DNA from: a virus
Direction: 5' to 3' (one strand)
IMG/VR virus record: IMGVR_UViG_3300030104_005414
Coordinates: 1-47,796 of that record
Length of the DNA stretch: 47,796 nucleotides
Below, piece after piece: positions 17,505 through 27,123 of this stretch. Position 1 is the first letter of the stretch. Each line of letters starts with the position of its first letter. A model generated the notes under the pieces. It saw only the letters and a list, made by a program, of their open reading frames with translations, had not been told where the DNA came from and ran no database searches. Both the position numbers and the translations under genes were made by a program.

Positions 17505-19108
17505 TAAACGTACTCTACTCGTAGGGTTAGATTGTTCAGTTGAATAATTTCATTAAACCCAACATTTATGGGCCTATCAACATTGTTAACTTCCGCATAT
17601 CTAATATTAGTTTCGTCTTTTAAAAGAACTCTTATAAGATCCTGAGGCACGAAAGGCTCAGAGAAATCTGTGTTGTCGATATTCATGTAATTCAGAATTG
17701 ATCTTCTTGCAGACTGAAGTAACTGAGTCTCACTTCTTCTGAATTTTTCATCAATATTCAAAGTGACCACTAAATCTAAAGTTCTAATTAATCCGTCAAC
17801 TACGACAACTTCATCAGTCAGCATTTTTTTACCGTCTATTGCCTCCAATAACTGACGCTTATACTCCTGGGTTGCTCTTCTCAATTGACTGTCTGAGGCT
17901 CTTTCAAGAACAAATAAATCAATAATATTAGCAGATGAGAAAGCTCTTCTAACTGATGCTGTAGCTTTACCTGTTGATCCATAATTGGATGCAAAAGAAT
18001 TAGCGAAACCTTTAAAGTCTGGCAGAGTTACAAGCCTGTCTTGTGTTCTAAACAATAAGGGTGCGTATCTCTTAGCTTGATTTACTGTCTCTGCATCTCT
18101 ACCACCAGTTGCAAGGCTTGTGTTCTCAAGAATCATTGTAACCTGTTCGCTAGCTCCACCCGAAACTGAGGTGCCAACAATTTGTGCGTTAATAAAACTT
18201 TCTGCTATGTTCCCACGGGAACCACCGCCCACACGGTAGGTCACCACGTAGCTGTCTCCCACGGCTGGGGATTTGCCTACACTGTCATCACCAAAGAGGA
18301 TCGATGCTTTAAACTTTTCATCAGTTGTAACTTGAAAAACTTTATCTGTGCCTCCTGAAGCGAAGTAAACATTTTCCTCTTCTTTGTAGATGCCCTGAGA
18401 CTCTGTATTCCCAGTTAGAAAAACTTGAGCACTTTTTTCGACATAAGGAAATTGTGATAAATTAATAGATTTGACAGCCTCAGGAGATGTGAAAGTGCCA
18501 GTCTCAACGACAAGGGCTCCTTCAAGTAAAACGGCATCTGTGATGAGAACATTTCCACCAGAGGCACTCACACTGAATGTTAAATCTTCTGAAGGATCAG
18601 TTAGATCAACCGTTCCATTATTGTTAACTTTATAAAGAGTATAAGTTAATGTGCCTCCATCCTCGGGGGAAGTAATAGTGGTTACACGATTTGATGCATC
18701 TACCGTAAGGGAAGCGGGAGCGGCTACAGTCCCTGTAGTATAGGATAGTGCGGCGTTGGCAGCCGCAGAGATAGGCCCCTTCATACGAACACCTATAAGC
18801 TCTAAAAGTCTTTTTACACTGTCCCTACTTCTAGCGGTCCCTATGTAATTCTCATTAGCTAGAAAATCAGATTTGTTGGATTGAATATGGCCAACTGCCG
18901 CCATTAATTCAATCAGTAAAACACCAAAGTCGGATGCCTCAAAATTATTGTAATCTAACGGAAAAGTAGCCTTAGTGTATTTTATTAAAGTTTCTCTTAA
19001 ACTTTCAAAGTCAGAAGCACTAAAATCAATAAGCTTTTCTTTATTATCTAGTTTGGACGGTATCAGCTTTAAAAAGTCTGATTCAACTGTTCCTGAAAAA
19101 ACAACCAT
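17504..19108 (-). CDS. 6: Baseplate wedge protein, T4 gp6 / P2 gpJ type
   Basis: A 534-residue protein that should form the inner baseplate ring which triggers sheath contraction. The N-terminal part has the gp6 signature: a helix starting FESLRETLIKYTKATFP, then NNFEASDFGVLLIELMAAVG, then a conserved segment with DFLANENYIGTARSRDSVKRL and LIGVRMKG. The C-terminal half has the baseplate-J pattern, with a strand-helix unit around DELVVVDGLIRTLDLVVTL-type sequence near residue 430 and a closing domain. T4 gp6 is 660 residues. It sits between gp25-type and gpI/gp7-type genes as in T4- and P2-like clusters, with one-base start-stop overlaps at both ends. Confidence 0.88.
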   Translation of the reverse strand: MVVFSGTVESDFLKLIPSKLDNKEKLIDFSASDFESLRETLIKYTKATFPLDYNNFEASDFGVLLIELMAAVGHIQSNKSDFLANENYIGTARSRDSVKRLLELIGVRMKGPISAAANAALSYTTGTVAAPASLTVDASNRVTTITSPEDGGTLTYTLYKVNNNGTVDLTDPSEDLTFSVSASGGNVLITDAVLLEGALVVETGTFTSPEAVKSINLSQFPYVEKSAQVFLTGNTESQGIYKEEENVYFASGGTDKVFQVTTDEKFKASILFGDDSVGKSPAVGDSYVVTYRVGGGSRGNIAESFINAQIVGTSVSGGASEQVTMILENTSLATGGRDAETVNQAKRYAPLLFRTQDRLVTLPDFKGFANSFASNYGSTGKATASVRRAFSSANIIDLFVLERASDSQLRRATQEYKRQLLEAIDGKKMLTDEVVVVDGLIRTLDLVVTLNIDEKFRRSETQLLQSARRSILNYMNIDNTDFSEPFVPQDLIRVLLKDETNIRYAEVNNVDRPINVGFNEIIQLNNLTLRVEYV

Positions 19109-19551
19109 TATATTCTAACTCCGATATTAAATGCGGAAGCAATAGCGTCCCTGATCGAACAGAAAAGATTGACCTTTAACTGACCGCTACGAGTTTCAAA
19201 AACTTGTAGCTTGCCTATTGCAACTGTGCTAAGATATCTACGTATCGAGATAACGACTTCCTCTTTTATCATGGAGAAAGTAACTTCATCCAGAGGCTCC
19301 ATTAGGAATTTCCTAAGATTACACCCCAGATCAGGACGCATGAATCTTTCACCTCTTCCAGTTTTTATCAGTGAGGATAAATTGGACTTTATTAGAGGTA
19401 GACCTGAAGCTTTGCTAAAATATCCATTCTCTGGGTTTAGGGGTATGGGATATCTTAAACCCTGAAATTTAGGATCTTCTATTGAAACAACCCTTCTTAT
19501 TTGACGAGGTGTTACATTACCATGAACAGTAACATTATTTGAAATAGGCAT
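19108..19551 (-). CDS. 25: Baseplate wedge protein gp25 (gpW/gp25 family)
   Basis: A 147-residue protein; T4 gp25 is 132. The family core is clear: NLSSLIKTGRGERFMRPDLG, then CNLRKFLMEPLDE, then a helix with IKEEVVISIRRYL. In contractile tails this protein nucleates sheath polymerisation onto the baseplate and contacts gp6. The gp6-type gene follows with a one-base overlap, as expected. About 30 residues at the N-terminus precede the usual fold. The start at 19551 lies one base after the stop of the giant glycosidase-like gene and has no obvious Shine-Dalgarno, so coupling to upstream translation is likely. Confidence 0.92.
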   Translation of the reverse strand: MPISNNVTVHGNVTPRQIRRVVSIEDPKFQGLRYPIPLNPENGYFSKASGLPLIKSNLSSLIKTGRGERFMRPDLGCNLRKFLMEPLDEVTFSMIKEEVVISIRRYLSTVAIGKLQVFETRSGQLKVNLFCSIRDAIASAFNIGVRI

Positions 19552-19552
19552 T

Positions 19553-22500
19553 TTAGGTTGTCTTAAATACTATGTTTGATCCTGCGCCAGAAGCAGAGTC
19601 TGGGTCGGTAACGGAAAGAGTGGCACTAACAGGGTTGTACCATAACGTAAAGTCGTCTACGTTAGTGTCTGTTAAGAATGTGTCAGAACCTATCTTAAAG
19701 TTGGTAAACGTTATATTCATTGGCCTATTGGCTGATTGAGGTGAGCCTGCTGCCGTCTGAGCAGGTGTCGGACCCGCAGAAAGACCGTAAATAGCACTTG
19801 ATGTTGCAAGTGAATCAGGAGGGTTCAACGCTGAAGGGTTCAGATTAATGTTAGTGATATTAATCCCTGACACAACCCCACAAGCACTCCCATCCCTGGT
19901 CTGGTATATATAGTTTTGATTCGCAATATGATACATTCCCATGTAGATAGCGGAACCATCTCCTTGATGAAGATCCCAGTTAGATATCTCAACATTGCCC
20001 AAACCACAATCAAAGGTTAAACCATCCTCAAAATCGGTATACATGTTGATAAGTGCATTCCCTGTGATAGGTGTTTTGGATGCATCAGTAACAGAGCCTG
20101 ACCAACTGTAGTTAAGGATATCAATATCCTTAATTATTGCTCTATTAGTGAGACCTCCACCAAAATAAGTTGCTACAACAGAGGATCTAAAGCTTCCTAC
20201 AAAGTTATTTCTGTAATACGAAGGAGCCCTGTAAAGGTAGGTAAACGGAGTCATGGTATCATCACCGCATAACATCATGGAGTTTGTGACACCGTACAAG
20301 CTATATTGACACTTCGGACTAGCCTTTAAACCATCAGAGTTAAAAGTGTAAGGAGCTAAATGCTTACAATTGTCAAATGAGTTACAAGCATAACGACCCG
20401 TTCCATAGAATGCCTGATTAGCTAAAACTAAACCCTCTACTACTGCTCCAGGCCATTGACTGCTTGTTGATCCTGGATATTGTTCGGATACAGAAGATAC
20501 ACTAATACCTATGGGCATGTAAAACCCAGCAGCGTCGTCCGAAATATCAGATTTAACAGACTCTATAAAGGGTTGTCTAGGATACATCTCTGCTGAAATT
20601 AGACCCCTACCTAAGAATCTACAATCATAGCCGCTTACAAGATCAAATCCACCTTTGATGTAAGCGTTAGCATCAATGTATACAACCGTGTTAGAAGATA
20701 ATGGAAGTCCTGCACTTAGATTATGAACCCCTGGAGGGAAGTAAAGACTATTAGGGTATGAGGTAAACCGATCAGCACTAGCATCCCAATTAACTCTGTT
20801 GTATGAGTTTGTGCTGGAGGTTAGATCAAGTCCCGGTTCATTACTGTAGCTGGCTCTGTTCTGACCTGCATAGGTTGTTAATCCAGAAGGTATCGCAGGT
20901 TTGAAAGGATCCGCGAATATACACAAAGGAGCACTTGTATTGCCGTCTATTTCAATATATAACTTATCACCAATGTAAGTAGTAAACTCAATACCCCTTA
21001 AGGATGTGTCACCAAATGTAAAGATGCTTGGTTGTCTACTCTTAGAGCTTCTCTTAGGATACACCTCACTTGATGTGATTGATTGAGAATTAGTTTTCTT
21101 AACTCTTACCTTAGCGATGCCACTCGTTCCGAAAGTTGTAAAGCTAATCGGAGCGTTAGACCCACTGACCCCTATACCGTAAGAAGAGAAAGGACCCGTA
21201 GATTGATCGCCTGTTATCTGTCTATCCTGACCTGATACAACTGTCACAAAAGAAGAATTCCAAACACTTGTAGACGGATTGTAAACTTCAACGGTGTAGA
21301 TAGGTGATTTTACAGAGTCCAAGCTCCCTGGGGTATAGGTGTCAGTACCAGTCACGGTCGAATCATAAATCTCAACAGAACTTATCGAAGAGGCTACGAA
21401 AGATATATCGTCCAGGAAGGAATCACTTACAATCTTAAACTCAGTATCCGTAGTTCCCTTCCAGTATATCCACATCAAACATTTCTTGAGTTGGTCTACT
21501 AATTTTTCGTAATAATTATCATAGTAGTTAGAGAAGTCCGTCCCGCTATCTGAAACTCCATAGAAAGCATAAGCATATTCGTAGGTAAAGGTAGATGACA
21601 GATCTTTTATTTTTGTAGTAGTTGGATTTCTAGTCCAAACTTCGCCCTTTTTACCGCCTGATTGTATAGTAAAGGAGTCCGTCATAAACTCTATTAATTC
21701 CGTCAATACGCCCCTTTCGTAATCAGGAATTGGGTTCGTATCATACGTGCTGTTTCTAAGCTCCGCATACCCCACGGTATCAGAATCATAATCAACCACA
21801 AACTTGGCAAGGGATTGTAAAAATCCATTTCTTATGACCATTGACTCATTAATCTTTTGCCAATTATCACCCGAAACAGAAAAAGTGAAGTTAGACAGAG
21901 GGGGAAAGTGAGTATCAAAATTATAAAGTATCCTAAGATTTTCCTCTAAGCTGTTATCGTTAAACGAGGAAGCCATCACATTGTGATTTACTGATTGACT
22001 AAATTCAGAATCAAATCCAGCTTTAAATTTCTGAGAAGCTTTATCAGATCTACCGAGCCCTTCAAGAAGATTAGGACCAGCGTTTACGTAATAATTTTTA
22101 AGGATGTCCCACGATTGGACCGCTTTCGTGGATACAGATCTATCTAAAGTTGTTAGTTCATTGGAAGTTCCCGAGAAAGAACTTTCTTGTTTTTCTTTAA
22201 GATTAGCAGCTTTAGATATATCCCTCCTATTGAACCAATTAGCATCTTGAGCTTTAAGAAGCAGGGAGTTTGCAGCTTTAAGATCTCGATATTCCCCATC
22301 AGAGTAAATGTTTCCAAATTTTAATTTATCAAATCCAAAACTAAAAGGCGAGTCAATAACACCCAAATTATTGAAGTATCCAACAGAACTAGCTTGAAGA
22401 ACATCTAAGGTTGTATTAAGATTCTGAGAAACTTCAGGATCGTAGGCCGCGTAAACCATGAAAGGTTTATTTATACCTGAAGAAGAGGTTCCACTTATAG

Positions 22501-23440
22501 ATCCATTTAAATATCTGTTAAATGCATAATCATTATTTGCAATAAAGGGAACTGATACAAAGTCAATCAAACTAGAAAACGTCTTAATATCTTCAATACC
22601 ATAAGAACCACTCGGGCCAGTGCCTCGACCATTGTCCAAGTAATCTGTGTCATTAAATATATTTAATCCATCCTTAGGGGAGAATGTATACTTTATGTTT
22701 GTTGATGACAAATTTTGATTAAGTCTTGCTTGAGAAGATACCGCTAAATTAAGAAATTCTGATGTAGGCTTATTGCACAAATCAAAGCACCACATAGACT
22801 GATAAGATGAGACAGAGCTAGCTAAAGCATCTATGTAAGGGCCAGCCGATGCAGTGAAAAATGAAGGGGAAGCTGCTAAAGTAATATTAGGGTTTCTAGC
22901 TTTCTCCAGAGTTAATGCCGTTGTAAGATTTGGTGTTGCTTGCTCAGGTATTAAGACGTTTCCGCTGACAGAGCTAATAGTTCTGATGCTTTGCTCAGAA
23001 TCCCATAAAACAAACTGAACTCTTATATTGTGCCGGTCGCACATTTTTAAGAAACTTTTTACATTCTCTAAGTAACTGGTGGCATTGAAATGGTAAATGT
23101 CATAGAATAAAGGAGTTCGTATACAGTTAATTCCTAATTTTTTTAACTTAATTAATCCCTTCTCATGATCACTTTCATTATAGTAATACCATATTGATGC
23201 CGGATTAACTCCTACAAAAATGTTGGATTCAGCTTTACCAATTTCTGTGAAGATAGGTGGAGGTGGCAAACCGTCCGAATTACCTTTAGCATTAAGATCG
23301 AACGCTGTAACAAAATCTGGTCTAGGTAGGTATCCACTCTCTTTCCACTCTGTATCTAACGAAGGGAGATAATTAACTCCTCTAGCATTGGAGAAGTATT
23401 GAACTGAGCTTGCAGGGATATCAGGATTAATTTTTGGCAT
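19553..23440 (-). CDS. Giant tail spike: degenerate TIM-barrel glycosidase plus dextranase-like beta-helix
   Basis: A 1295-residue protein with two sugar-enzyme folds. Residues about 70-400 resemble a GH5-type TIM barrel: LKKLGINCIRTPLFYDIYHF, DRHNIRVQFVLWDSE, WCFDLCNKP at 217-225 and KPFMVYAAYD at 325-334. In active GH5 enzymes the last two sites carry the catalytic glutamates (NEP and a Glu after KP); here they read NKP and Tyr/Ala. Residues about 770-1260 resemble GH49 dextranase: LYIEIDGNTSAPLCIFADPF, FPPGVHNLSAGLPLSSNTVV, YIDANAYIKGGF, FLGRGLIS, then NSDG and GDD as possible catalytic aspartates. It probably binds and cuts host or biofilm polysaccharide. Placement between LamG protein and gp25 suggests baseplate attachment. 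Family calls are by eye. Confidence 0.72.
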   Translation of the reverse strand: MPKINPDIPASSVQYFSNARGVNYLPSLDTEWKESGYLPRPDFVTAFDLNAKGNSDGLPPPPIFTEIGKAESNIFVGVNPASIWYYYNESDHEKGLIKLKKLGINCIRTPLFYDIYHFNATSYLENVKSFLKMCDRHNIRVQFVLWDSEQSIRTISSVSGNVLIPEQATPNLTTALTLEKARNPNITLAASPSFFTASAGPYIDALASSVSSYQSMWCFDLCNKPTSEFLNLAVSSQARLNQNLSSTNIKYTFSPKDGLNIFNDTDYLDNGRGTGPSGSYGIEDIKTFSSLIDFVSVPFIANNDYAFNRYLNGSISGTSSSGINKPFMVYAAYDPEVSQNLNTTLDVLQASSVGYFNNLGVIDSPFSFGFDKLKFGNIYSDGEYRDLKAANSLLLKAQDANWFNRRDISKAANLKEKQESSFSGTSNELTTLDRSVSTKAVQSWDILKNYYVNAGPNLLEGLGRSDKASQKFKAGFDSEFSQSVNHNVMASSFNDNSLEENLRILYNFDTHFPPLSNFTFSVSGDNWQKINESMVIRNGFLQSLAKFVVDYDSDTVGYAELRNSTYDTNPIPDYERGVLTELIEFMTDSFTIQSGGKKGEVWTRNPTTTKIKDLSSTFTYEYAYAFYGVSDSGTDFSNYYDNYYEKLVDQLKKCLMWIYWKGTTDTEFKIVSDSFLDDISFVASSISSVEIYDSTVTGTDTYTPGSLDSVKSPIYTVEVYNPSTSVWNSSFVTVVSGQDRQITGDQSTGPFSSYGIGVSGSNAPISFTTFGTSGIAKVRVKKTNSQSITSSEVYPKRSSKSRQPSIFTFGDTSLRGIEFTTYIGDKLYIEIDGNTSAPLCIFADPFKPAIPSGLTTYAGQNRASYSNEPGLDLTSSTNSYNRVNWDASADRFTSYPNSLYFPPGVHNLSAGLPLSSNTVVYIDANAYIKGGFDLVSGYDCRFLGRGLISAEMYPRQPFIESVKSDISDDAAGFYMPIGISVSSVSEQYPGSTSSQWPGAVVEGLVLANQAFYGTGRYACNSFDNCKHLAPYTFNSDGLKASPKCQYSLYGVTNSMMLCGDDTMTPFTYLYRAPSYYRNNFVGSFRSSVVATYFGGGLTNRAIIKDIDILNYSWSGSVTDASKTPITGNALINMYTDFEDGLTFDCGLGNVEISNWDLHQGDGSAIYMGMYHIANQNYIYQTRDGSACGVVSGINITNINLNPSALNPPDSLATSSAIYGLSAGPTPAQTAAGSPQSANRPMNITFTNFKIGSDTFLTDTNVDDFTLWYNPVSATLSVTDPDSASGAGSNIVFKTT

Positions 23441-26037
23441 TACGGTATCTCAAGGGGTTCCCACATTGAGTTGGGCACTTCAACATTCTTAAAGAAGTTC
23501 TGAGTTGCTTTGTAATTATTTAGCACCTCGCTGTCATCAAGAGGTTTTGAATAAAATCTAGTGCATCCCAAGTAACCCTTCAAACCGCTTACTTTACCGC
23601 CGAACTCACCTCCCATGAAGTTGCCTGCTGATAACCCATCTGTATATCCGCCTCCGAGAATCCAAGGAGTAAAGTAAGTGTCTAATGAAGGGCCTCCTGA
23701 ATATTCAAAAGAATTGTTCTGTTTTATGGAGGGAGCTTTGTAAGTTTGCCCCGTTCTTGTAGTTGGGAAAACGTCATGATAACTAGATGTCATCAGTTTG
23801 ACGCCGTCAGCATAGACTCTGACTTCATCCTTTTGAGGATCTAACGACACCGATAATTGCACAAAGGAATTGCCACAACTGGATAATGACTTTCCATTAA
23901 AGGTATCAAAGACAGGAACCGTCAAACCATAGGGAGAAGTTCTATTACAATCTCTCTGGCTAGTTGTAATAAATCCTGCGCTAGAGGAGTCGTAGGATTG
24001 TGTGGGAGCTAGAACAAGAGACAGGTTAGCTATATCGTTATCCCCATTATCATTGCTAGGGTCCAATCCCAATGTAAATCTCCTGTCTCGTGTAAACCCA
24101 AGTATAGCACCCCGAACAATACCAGTGCTACTATCTGCTTGTAATTTATTAATATTAGGTTGAGGAGATTTGGACTCGGACAACCCTACATTTTCATTAG
24201 CAAGAATTAATCTATATAATCCTAGCGTACTGTTATCATGCATATTCCAACCATACGTAGTCCCATCTAAATCGGGCATATGTACCCAAGATTCAAAGGT
24301 GGCTCCATTGGTGTTGTAGAGGAAATCTTGAAAATCAGAGTTTTCAGGAAGTTTAACATAACTACCCATGCTTTCAATTTCAGATGATCCCTCCTTAGGA
24401 AAGGAGACTCCACTAAAGAAGGGAACACCCAGACCCCTATCGAAAATGCTGGAGAAATCACCAACTATTTGAGAGTTAACATCAACTCCTAACCGGCTTG
24501 AATTGTGATTTCCAAAGTTAGAGCCTGAGGGGTTATCAGTTTCAACTGATAGATAATTGTATAGAGCAAACAAATCATCCTCCACTATCCTATCCGTTAT
24601 TTGTAACGAAGCGGCAGAAGGCTCTAAAGGAGATGCGACTGTTTCACCCCTGGCAACATTAGCAAGAAGAATATGATCAAGGAACACCGTGTCCGTAGTT
24701 TCAATCTTCTCAGTAAATTTAACTTCTAGTGGTAATACTACGCCTGTCACATCAGTTTGATCTAAAGTAATTTTACGTTGATTTTCAATATCCACTAAAA
24801 AGTTAGACCCAGCTAAGTACGAGAAGTCGTTGACAGGGACGTTACCTGGAGTATACTGAGGACCCTTACCTAAGAAAGTGGGAATCTTAACAGCTAATTC
24901 AATTTGCTTCTTTCGTTTATTGATTCTGTCTTGGAACTGAGCGGTATCAGAAAACATTACTTGACGCATATTATCAATAATCGCTTGAGATGAGTTGTCA
25001 TCAATTAACTCTTGTAACTCAGATGAAACATCGAAAACTCTTCTATCTTTCTGCCCCTCTAAGCTTAATAGAAGCTCATCCTGATTGTAGTACTTTGTAA
25101 TTGTCCGTGAGTTATCAACTTGATCAGGATCTAATATACTATTGAAATAATATCTTAAGTCATTGGATGTTAAGGGAATGCCTCTGCCACCTAAGCTGGG
25201 ATCAAATTCAAGTTTCCAAAGATCTCCGTTGGTAAATCCTCTTTCTTTAAATTTAAGGTCTTCCTCTCTTTCAGCAAGCTCAAGGAGGGCAGGTTGAATT
25301 CCATCGGTTTGAGAATCGTAGTATAACCCGTCAACGGATAGGATAAATTTACCAGATGTTGACTTTGGAGGACCAGCTTCAAGGCGAAATACCGATTCGG
25401 TGATCTCGTCTTCCTCCCCAGGCTCCAAGGAGGGATCTAAAGTTCTAGCAAGAAGGATGCCATCAATGACAGCTATTTGAGCGTTTGCCTCATCTATAAA
25501 GTCTTGAGCTTGTTGAGCTTGATCAAGATAAACAGAAAACTGAGAATCTATTAAGTCTTTGTAAATCTCAGGACTTAGATCTGCCAGTTCCTCCCTTTTC
25601 TTAGCAGCGTTACCTCCTGTAAAGTCCAAGTAATCCTTGAAGGACTTCATGCACTTTTTGGCCTCTTCGAGCTTTGCCTCTAATGCTTGAATCGTGCCAA
25701 CCACGGCAAGGAATGCTCCTATTGCCGCTGTGATACCAGCAAATAGATCTAATCCAAATCTAGAGGAATTTGAGAAGAAACCAAAAAATCCATCTCTATT
25801 AGGAAACAGTGAAATACCTAAAAGATCTCTAATGTAAGAGTTAATTCTTTTTATAATGGCATCAGCTATTTGGGTTGCCGCCACCATCGCCTGACGAAGA
25901 GCCAAAAGAATGGGGGTTGGGATTAAACCTAGAACATCGCTGGCAAGACCGAGAGCACAACTAGGAATACCAAAAGAGGTGGCTAAATTTGATATACTGC
26001 CTCCACCTGCTAAAAACGTTTTTGCATCAAATGCCAT
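23440..26037 (-). CDS. Virion protein with hydrophobic N-terminus and C-terminal LamG-like lectin domain
   Basis: An 865-residue protein. Residues 25-55 and about 95-120 (LDLFAGITAAIGAFLAVVGT) are hydrophobic, followed by a long Glu/Lys/Ala helix to about 200 that looks like a coiled coil. The middle is mixed. Residues about 590-855 resemble a LamG/concanavalin jelly roll, ending in the typical GKVSGLKGYLGCTRFYSKPL then DDSEVLNNY pattern. Such domains bind glycans. Hydrophobic stretches are unusual in an external fibre; they could be buried in a trimer or meet the host membrane during infection. It lies between the spike and the glycosidase-like gene, with one-base overlaps at both ends. The LamG call is fairly sure; the N-terminal role is unknown. 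Confidence 0.7.
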   Translation of the reverse strand: MAFDAKTFLAGGGSISNLATSFGIPSCALGLASDVLGLIPTPILLALRQAMVAATQIADAIIKRINSYIRDLLGISLFPNRDGFFGFFSNSSRFGLDLFAGITAAIGAFLAVVGTIQALEAKLEEAKKCMKSFKDYLDFTGGNAAKKREELADLSPEIYKDLIDSQFSVYLDQAQQAQDFIDEANAQIAVIDGILLARTLDPSLEPGEEDEITESVFRLEAGPPKSTSGKFILSVDGLYYDSQTDGIQPALLELAEREEDLKFKERGFTNGDLWKLEFDPSLGGRGIPLTSNDLRYYFNSILDPDQVDNSRTITKYYNQDELLLSLEGQKDRRVFDVSSELQELIDDNSSQAIIDNMRQVMFSDTAQFQDRINKRKKQIELAVKIPTFLGKGPQYTPGNVPVNDFSYLAGSNFLVDIENQRKITLDQTDVTGVVLPLEVKFTEKIETTDTVFLDHILLANVARGETVASPLEPSAASLQITDRIVEDDLFALYNYLSVETDNPSGSNFGNHNSSRLGVDVNSQIVGDFSSIFDRGLGVPFFSGVSFPKEGSSEIESMGSYVKLPENSDFQDFLYNTNGATFESWVHMPDLDGTTYGWNMHDNSTLGLYRLILANENVGLSESKSPQPNINKLQADSSTGIVRGAILGFTRDRRFTLGLDPSNDNGDNDIANLSLVLAPTQSYDSSSAGFITTSQRDCNRTSPYGLTVPVFDTFNGKSLSSCGNSFVQLSVSLDPQKDEVRVYADGVKLMTSSYHDVFPTTRTGQTYKAPSIKQNNSFEYSGGPSLDTYFTPWILGGGYTDGLSAGNFMGGEFGGKVSGLKGYLGCTRFYSKPLDDSEVLNNYKATQNFFKNVEVPNSMWEPLEIP

Positions 26038-27122
26038 TAAACTGCACCTCCAGGATCAAGATAATCGTTAGGTGTGAAAGTTGGTGCAGGAGCAGGTATG
26101 CCAGCACCGCCAGGGACGAGTGTGCTATTAGTAAAATCGGATCCAGGTGCTCCTGCCGAGAATAATAGCGGAATCCCATTCTGAAGGATGCTAGCCCCAT
26201 TTAGGGCCACTGAACCTGTTGATCCTAAATTAAGTCCCTGACCTCCAAAGATATTAACGCCCAAAGCTCCATTAAGATTAATCGAGCCAGCACTATTAAA
26301 ATCTATATTTCCTGCTGCTAAAACTTTCACTGCTCCTGTTCCATCTACTTGAATGGTTGCTCCAAGTGTATAGATATTTACATGACTTGCAGGACCAAGG
26401 GCTGCTAAATCAATATTACGAAACCTACTTTTTAGTCTGATATTACCAAACCACTTACCCAAGGACATAAGTCCTGTTGAGTTGTTCTCAATATTAATAT
26501 CTCCACCGTCTACAATACGCATGTTAATATCTGAGCCAGTGCATTTATACTGCTGGGATCCCCTGGTCTCGATCGAGAGAGATCTAGCTGCGTAAGCATC
26601 ATTAGGCTCCGCCCCATTTAAAATAATGGAATCTCCATCAGCATTTCGTATTTGAACACCCACCGGACCCACGTTCACCTCTTCACCACCTTCAGATCGC
26701 ATGGTGACGTTATTGCTGATTTTAGACGCTGTAAATTCTCTATGGATGTATAATCCAGCACCTGCATGATTTGTAAAATGCTGCATGACTGGCTTTGATT
26801 TATCACCATAAACTTGCCTATCATTGTCTGGTATAACCTTGAAGTTAGGATTCTCTTCTTCAGAGCTTAGGTTTTTCTTAGATACGATGGTAGAATGATA
26901 GTAAAACATCTGCTCATCGTCTGGTGGATCAGGATTAAAGACTGCTAAAATTTCATCGTTCACCTCGGGTATCGCAAGAAAACCTCCAGCGTTTACTTTG
27001 AAAAACGGTGAAGTGTAAGTAACTGGATGAGCCCCTGCGTTTATGCTAGGAAACTTTGCCATGAACACACCTGACCTAGTTCCGTCAACATTCGATACAA
27101 CTTGTCCTTTTACTATTTTCAT
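26037..27122 (-). CDS. Baseplate central spike, gp5/gpV type with OB fold, no lysozyme domain
   Basis: A 361-residue protein if it starts at the ATG at 27122 (MKIVKGQVV), one base after the hub stop; a longer open frame to 27212 lies inside the hub gene and is unlikely. Residues 1-85 look like the OB domain of gp5/gpV (VDGTRSGVFMAKF, GGFLAIPEVNDEILAVFNP). From about residue 130 regular short Gly/Asn/Ser-rich strands (GNIDFNSAGSINLNGALGVN) suggest the triple-stranded beta-helix needle. T4 gp5 has a lysozyme domain between these parts; none is seen here. The C-terminus is Pro/Gly-rich. It acts at the tail tip and pierces the outer membrane; hub and LamG genes flank it. Confidence 0.78.
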   Translation of the reverse strand: MKIVKGQVVSNVDGTRSGVFMAKFPSINAGAHPVTYTSPFFKVNAGGFLAIPEVNDEILAVFNPDPPDDEQMFYYHSTIVSKKNLSSEEENPNFKVIPDNDRQVYGDKSKPVMQHFTNHAGAGLYIHREFTASKISNNVTMRSEGGEEVNVGPVGVQIRNADGDSIILNGAEPNDAYAARSLSIETRGSQQYKCTGSDINMRIVDGGDINIENNSTGLMSLGKWFGNIRLKSRFRNIDLAALGPASHVNIYTLGATIQVDGTGAVKVLAAGNIDFNSAGSINLNGALGVNIFGGQGLNLGSTGSVALNGASILQNGIPLLFSAGAPGSDFTNSTLVPGGAGIPAPAPTFTPNDYLDPGGAV

Positions 27123-27123
27123 T

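Noticed and set aside
22468-22475. A second exact TATAAATA on the minus strand
   Set aside because: It lies inside the giant glycosidase-like gene, nearly 3 kb before the next start. One chance occurrence is expected in an AT-rich window of this size.
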